Assembly: GCF_001667925.1 (NCBI RefSeq) | Contig: NZ_LZJR01000136.1 | Location: 1-46,676 of the forward strand | Length of the DNA stretch: 46,676 nucleotides | DNA from: Mycobacterium sp. E2479 | Lineage (GTDB): Bacteria > Actinomycetota > Actinomycetes > Mycobacteriales > Mycobacteriaceae | Direction: 5' to 3' | In this document: in pieces, positions 41,839 to 46,676 of the stretch | Layout of the letters: the number at the start of each line of letters is the position of its first letter | How positions within the stretch are numbered: the stretch's first letter is position 1 | Notes under the pieces: generated by a model | Database searches by the model: none | Told to the model about the DNA's origin: nothing | Seen by the model: only the letters and a program-made list of their open reading frames with translations | Made by a program: the position numbers and the translations under genes

Positions 41839-42678
41839 TCAGGACTTGTGGACGAAGACGTTGATCGGCTCTTCTTGTCCCCGCAGACTGAGCGTGCGCA
41901 ATGCCATGCCGGCAGTCAGCTCGTCGGCGACCCCGCTGGCGATCAACAACTCACCGCCGGCCGCGAGTTGTTGCATCCGGGCCGCGGCGTTGACCGGGCG
42001 ACCGAGGGCGGTGAAATCGACGACAGCCCCGCCCACGTTGCCCACGTACGCGACGCCCGCGTGTACCGCGACGCCGACGTCGAGCCAGGCCCCGCCTGGC
42101 GCGCCGTACCCAACCGCTTCGAGCAGATCGACTCCCGCCTCTACGGCCCGTTGGCGATACCGGCGACCGCTGATGCCCCGGACGAAAAACGCCATCACCT
42201 CGTCACCGATGAGTTTGTCGATCACCGCGTCATGACGCAGCAGGGTTTGCGTTGCGACACAGTAAAACCGGTTGAGCAGCGCGGCGAAGTCCGCGGCGGG
42301 TCGACAGTGACCCAACGCCGTGGAGCCGCGAACATCGGCGAACAACACCGCGATGTCCACCTCCGCTCCCCCTGGCGGCAGCGCATCACAGCATCGCATG
42401 CACAGGTTGGGGTTCTTACGCGAGCGGCGGAAGCCGGCCACCGCGAAGAGGCGACCGACTGGTCCGCCGAACGGGTTGTTGCACAGCTTGCATCGCGGCG
42501 CCGAGGGCAGGTAGCGAAACGCATGCCTCGCCCTGACCAGAGACGCGTGGCCGTCGGTGAGGACCCGGTCCCAAACCCCCGGTTGCCGTTCCGGCTGGGT
42601 GGCCGCGGCCGCCGGGCCGAAGGCATTGCTGGTCATGCCGAAATGTTCGCGTCGATTCCCCGCGGACACATGGGGCAT
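41839..42678 (-). CDS. class III adenylate cyclase with N-terminal Cys cluster
   Basis: A 279-residue soluble protein. The catalytic domain (about 105-270) has the metal aspartates D115 (FADVRG) and D159 (KLIGDEVMA), the ATP-selecting K155 and D221 (VVDFTALG), and transition-state N230 and R234 (VNAAARM). It therefore has the complete residue set for a homodimeric adenylate cyclase. The first 100 residues hold CKLC at 63-66 and CMRCC at 93-97, a zinc-ribbon-like arrangement. ATG 42678 or 42636 may be the start. It lies just 21 bases after, and on the same strand as, the HD-GYP-LuxR gene, so they form one unit. Confidence 0.9.
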   Translation of the reverse strand: MPHVSAGNRREHFGMTSNAFGPAAAATQPERQPGVWDRVLTDGHASLVRARHAFRYLPSAPRCKLCNNPFGGPVGRLFAVAGFRRSRKNPNLCMRCCDALPPGGAEVDIAVLFADVRGSTALGHCRPAADFAALLNRFYCVATQTLLRHDAVIDKLIGDEVMAFFVRGISGRRYRQRAVEAGVDLLEAVGYGAPGGAWLDVGVAVHAGVAYVGNVGGAVVDFTALGRPVNAAARMQQLAAGGELLIASGVADELTAGMALRTLSLRGQEEPINVFVHKS

Positions 42679-42699
42679 TCACCCCATAGATCGGATTCC

Positions 42700-44250
42700 T
42701 CAGTCGGGGATGGCGCCGGCCAGGCCGTGCCGGGTGGCGTACAGGCTGGCACCGATCCGGTTCGAGACCCCGATCTTGGCATAGATGTGTTCGACGTGAT
42801 TGCGTACCGTCTTCTCGGAAATCCAGAGCGCCGCAGCTATCTCCTTATTGGAGAGTCCCTGCGCGACATGGAGCAACACCTCGGCCTCGCGCCGAGTCAG
42901 CCCGGCCGGCCTGGCGGCTCTGCGCGACGGCCGGTGGCCGGCGGCCTGCAGGACGGCTTCGACGGCGTCACCGTCCAGGCGGCCGCGGACCGCTTCGTCC
43001 CGCAGTTTCTTGGCCGCGGCCTCCCCGTTCCTGGCGTCGCGATACGGTCGCGGTTCCGTTGCGGAGCAATAGCTTTCGGAGGCGGCGAGCACGCGGTCAC
43101 GACCCGACAGGTCATCACCGCGCAGACCATTCGGGTATCCCGAGCCGTCCAGTCGCTCGTGATGGTTCACCGCGACCTCTCGGACGGCCTTCAGCCCACC
43201 GACCCGGGCCAAAATCCTGCCGGTCAGATAGGGATGCAAATGCACGCGCTCGCGTTCGACATCGGTTAGCGCGGCCGGCTTTTCCCACACTCGGTTCGAC
43301 ACACCGATGCGACCGAGATCGTGAACGTAGCCTGCGCGGCGCAGGATATCGATGTCGTCTTGCGGCAGGCCCGCGCATCGCCCGGCGTTCTCCGCCAGCT
43401 GAGCGACGGCACGTGAATGGCCAAGAGTGAAGGGGCATTTCAGATCCGCGAAGTCACCCATCGCACACAGGAGTCGGTCCAGCGCGGGTCCGCTCAGCGC
43501 TTCGCCCGGATCTGGAGCCAGACCCGCGGCGATCGACCACACGTCTTCGTCCTCGCGCAGTAGGTCATCGGCCGCCGCGATGAACACCGCGACGATCTCC
43601 GGATCGAACTGTTTGCCGCTGCGACGGCGAATTTCGGCGATTGCGGCGCCTGCGCCGTAAGCGCGATGGTGCACATCGGCGATGTCGGAGATCTGCGCCA
43701 CCCGCATCGCCACGGGGATCTGGTTTCCGGCGGCTCCGGCGGGAAGACCGCTGCCGTCCCATCGCTCGTACGCGTAGGGCAGCGCTTGACAAACATCGGC
43801 GCCCAGCCCGATCTCCTCGGCAAGCAGAGCGGCCGACAGGCAATGGGACTGCACCAATGCGCCCAGATTCCCGCGGGCGTCCCAGAAGACTTTGGCCGCC
43901 AACTGGGCTCGTTTGGGCAACGTCGTCCCACGCCCCAGATTGGTCATGAGAAATCGACGGTATGGCGCACCGGACCAGTCGATGTAGTGGCTGTCGTGTC
44001 GCACCGCGATGTCGTCGCCGAACCACTGCGCATACTCGTGCGAGTCCGCGTGACAGCCGATCCACATCACCAGGGCCGTATAGAAAACGGTTCCGCGCTC
44101 GCGCTCGTCGAGTCCCAGTTGCGTCGCCAATCGCGAGCCCATCGCCGCCGACCGCAGCATGTGATCCATCGGCTGCCCGAGCCCGAGGTCGATCGCCAGA
44201 GATAGCGCCGCCAGAACGTCAGTCCGCGACACGGCTCCGTCGAAGGGCAT
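42700..44250 (-). CDS. tandem HD-GYP domains fused to a LuxR HTH
   Basis: A 516-residue protein with two HD-GYP-like halves. The first (about 30-215) is degenerate, with CHADSHEY in place of HD and YERWDGSGLP in place of HHExxDGSGYP. The second (about 275-430) has VHDLG (HD at 310-311) and the full HHERLDGSGYP (363-373). A LuxR DNA-binding domain, LTRREAEVLLHVAQGLSNKEIAAALWISEKTVRNHVEHIYAKIG, fills about 451-500. HD-GYP domains hydrolyse cyclic dinucleotides. I choose ATG 44250; a GTG at 44271 is alternative but has no spaced ribosome site. The cyclase gene follows directly. Confidence 0.88.
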   Translation of the reverse strand: MPFDGAVSRTDVLAALSLAIDLGLGQPMDHMLRSAAMGSRLATQLGLDERERGTVFYTALVMWIGCHADSHEYAQWFGDDIAVRHDSHYIDWSGAPYRRFLMTNLGRGTTLPKRAQLAAKVFWDARGNLGALVQSHCLSAALLAEEIGLGADVCQALPYAYERWDGSGLPAGAAGNQIPVAMRVAQISDIADVHHRAYGAGAAIAEIRRRSGKQFDPEIVAVFIAAADDLLREDEDVWSIAAGLAPDPGEALSGPALDRLLCAMGDFADLKCPFTLGHSRAVAQLAENAGRCAGLPQDDIDILRRAGYVHDLGRIGVSNRVWEKPAALTDVERERVHLHPYLTGRILARVGGLKAVREVAVNHHERLDGSGYPNGLRGDDLSGRDRVLAASESYCSATEPRPYRDARNGEAAAKKLRDEAVRGRLDGDAVEAVLQAAGHRPSRRAARPAGLTRREAEVLLHVAQGLSNKEIAAALWISEKTVRNHVEHIYAKIGVSNRIGASLYATRHGLAGAIPD

Positions 44251-44357
44251 GGAACTCGTCCCTTTCTCCACCCCTCATCGGCGCGGCGTCACTATAGCCA
44301 CACGAAAGCCGATGCCTGATAAGCCTAGGGCATAGGGGTTGCTGGCGCAGGCTGTCG

Positions 44358-44415
44358 CCGAGTGTGCGGCTAGCCGCACGTTCGGCCCCGAGTGTGCGGC
44401 TAGCTTCACACTCGG
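44358..44415. repeat. twin palindromic hairpins downstream of secA1
   Basis: Two 28-base palindromic elements, period 30. CCGAGTGTGCGG pairs with GCCGCACGTTCGG around CTA at 44358-44385, with one mismatch. CCGAGTGTG pairs perfectly with CACACTCGG at 44388-44415. This CGAGTGTG...CACACTCGG pattern recurs in mycobacterial intergenic DNA (from memory). The secA1 stop is 30 bases away, so they can act as its terminator. Confidence 0.8.
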
Positions 44416-44444
44416 CGCAGGGCGCCTCCGGTCGGATCGCCCGG

Positions 44445-46676
<2,232 letters not shown>

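Noticed and set aside
40975..43269. 764-residue plus-strand ORF
   Set aside because: Out-of-frame reading of the ABC transporter followed by antisense of the cyclase and HD-GYP genes; Arg/Gly/Pro-rich composition.

Overview
The window is chromosomal DNA of a Mycobacterium, most likely a slow-growing non-tuberculous species; the species cannot be fixed from the sequence alone. The evidence is high GC, frequent ATGA/GTGA start-stop overlaps, GTG and TTG starts, and a gene order that follows the M. tuberculosis block Rv3213c to Rv3240c. Rv numbers are from memory of that genome; no search was run.

The conserved backbone, in window order, is: parA-like ATPase, gpm2, entC, GNAT acetyltransferase, small membrane protein, diacylglycerol-kinase-like protein, whiB1 (with a CRP site and a bidirectional terminator), pdtaS, TB7.3, bL37, rshA-sigH, an SDR, a SRAP-domain protein, aroA, rsgA, desA3 with its ferredoxin reductase, an Rv3231c-like protein, ppk2, a wax-ester-synthase-like protein, an Rv3235-like protein, a KhtU/KhtT-like antiporter pair, an MddA-like methyltransferase and secA1 (cut off at the right edge).

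Three accessory stretches interrupt it. (1) About 9.8-14.06 kb is decaying DNA. It holds a YbaK/EbsC pseudogene, a sulfotransferase remnant, one intact SDR, an alkylsulfatase pseudogene, a fragment that joins SDR and probable TetR pieces, and an intact DUF222/HNH (13E12-family) gene. (2) About 17.1-30.5 kb is a lipid or steroid-like oxidation region. It has an HxlR regulator with an inverted-repeat operator, a thiolase, an NmrA-like protein, a DUF302 protein, an FMO-like flavoprotein, a broken tetR, an esterase coupled to a 43-residue membrane peptide, a ChoD-like GMC oxidoreductase, a Baeyer-Villiger monooxygenase, a VirS-like AraC regulator, an SDR without its catalytic Tyr and an orphan substrate-binding protein. 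(3) About 40.0-44.3 kb is a signalling cluster: an ABCG-type transporter, a class III adenylate cyclase with an N-terminal Cys cluster, and a tandem HD-GYP protein fused to a LuxR DNA-binding domain.

The most notable signals are the predicted cyclase / HD-GYP-LuxR pair, which may be an undescribed cyclic-nucleotide circuit; a related 30-bp operator in front of both desA3 and its reductase; the collapsed sulfate-ester operon; a 57-bp triple tandem repeat; and a 32-bp copy of the thiolase 3' end found 1.66 kb downstream of that gene.
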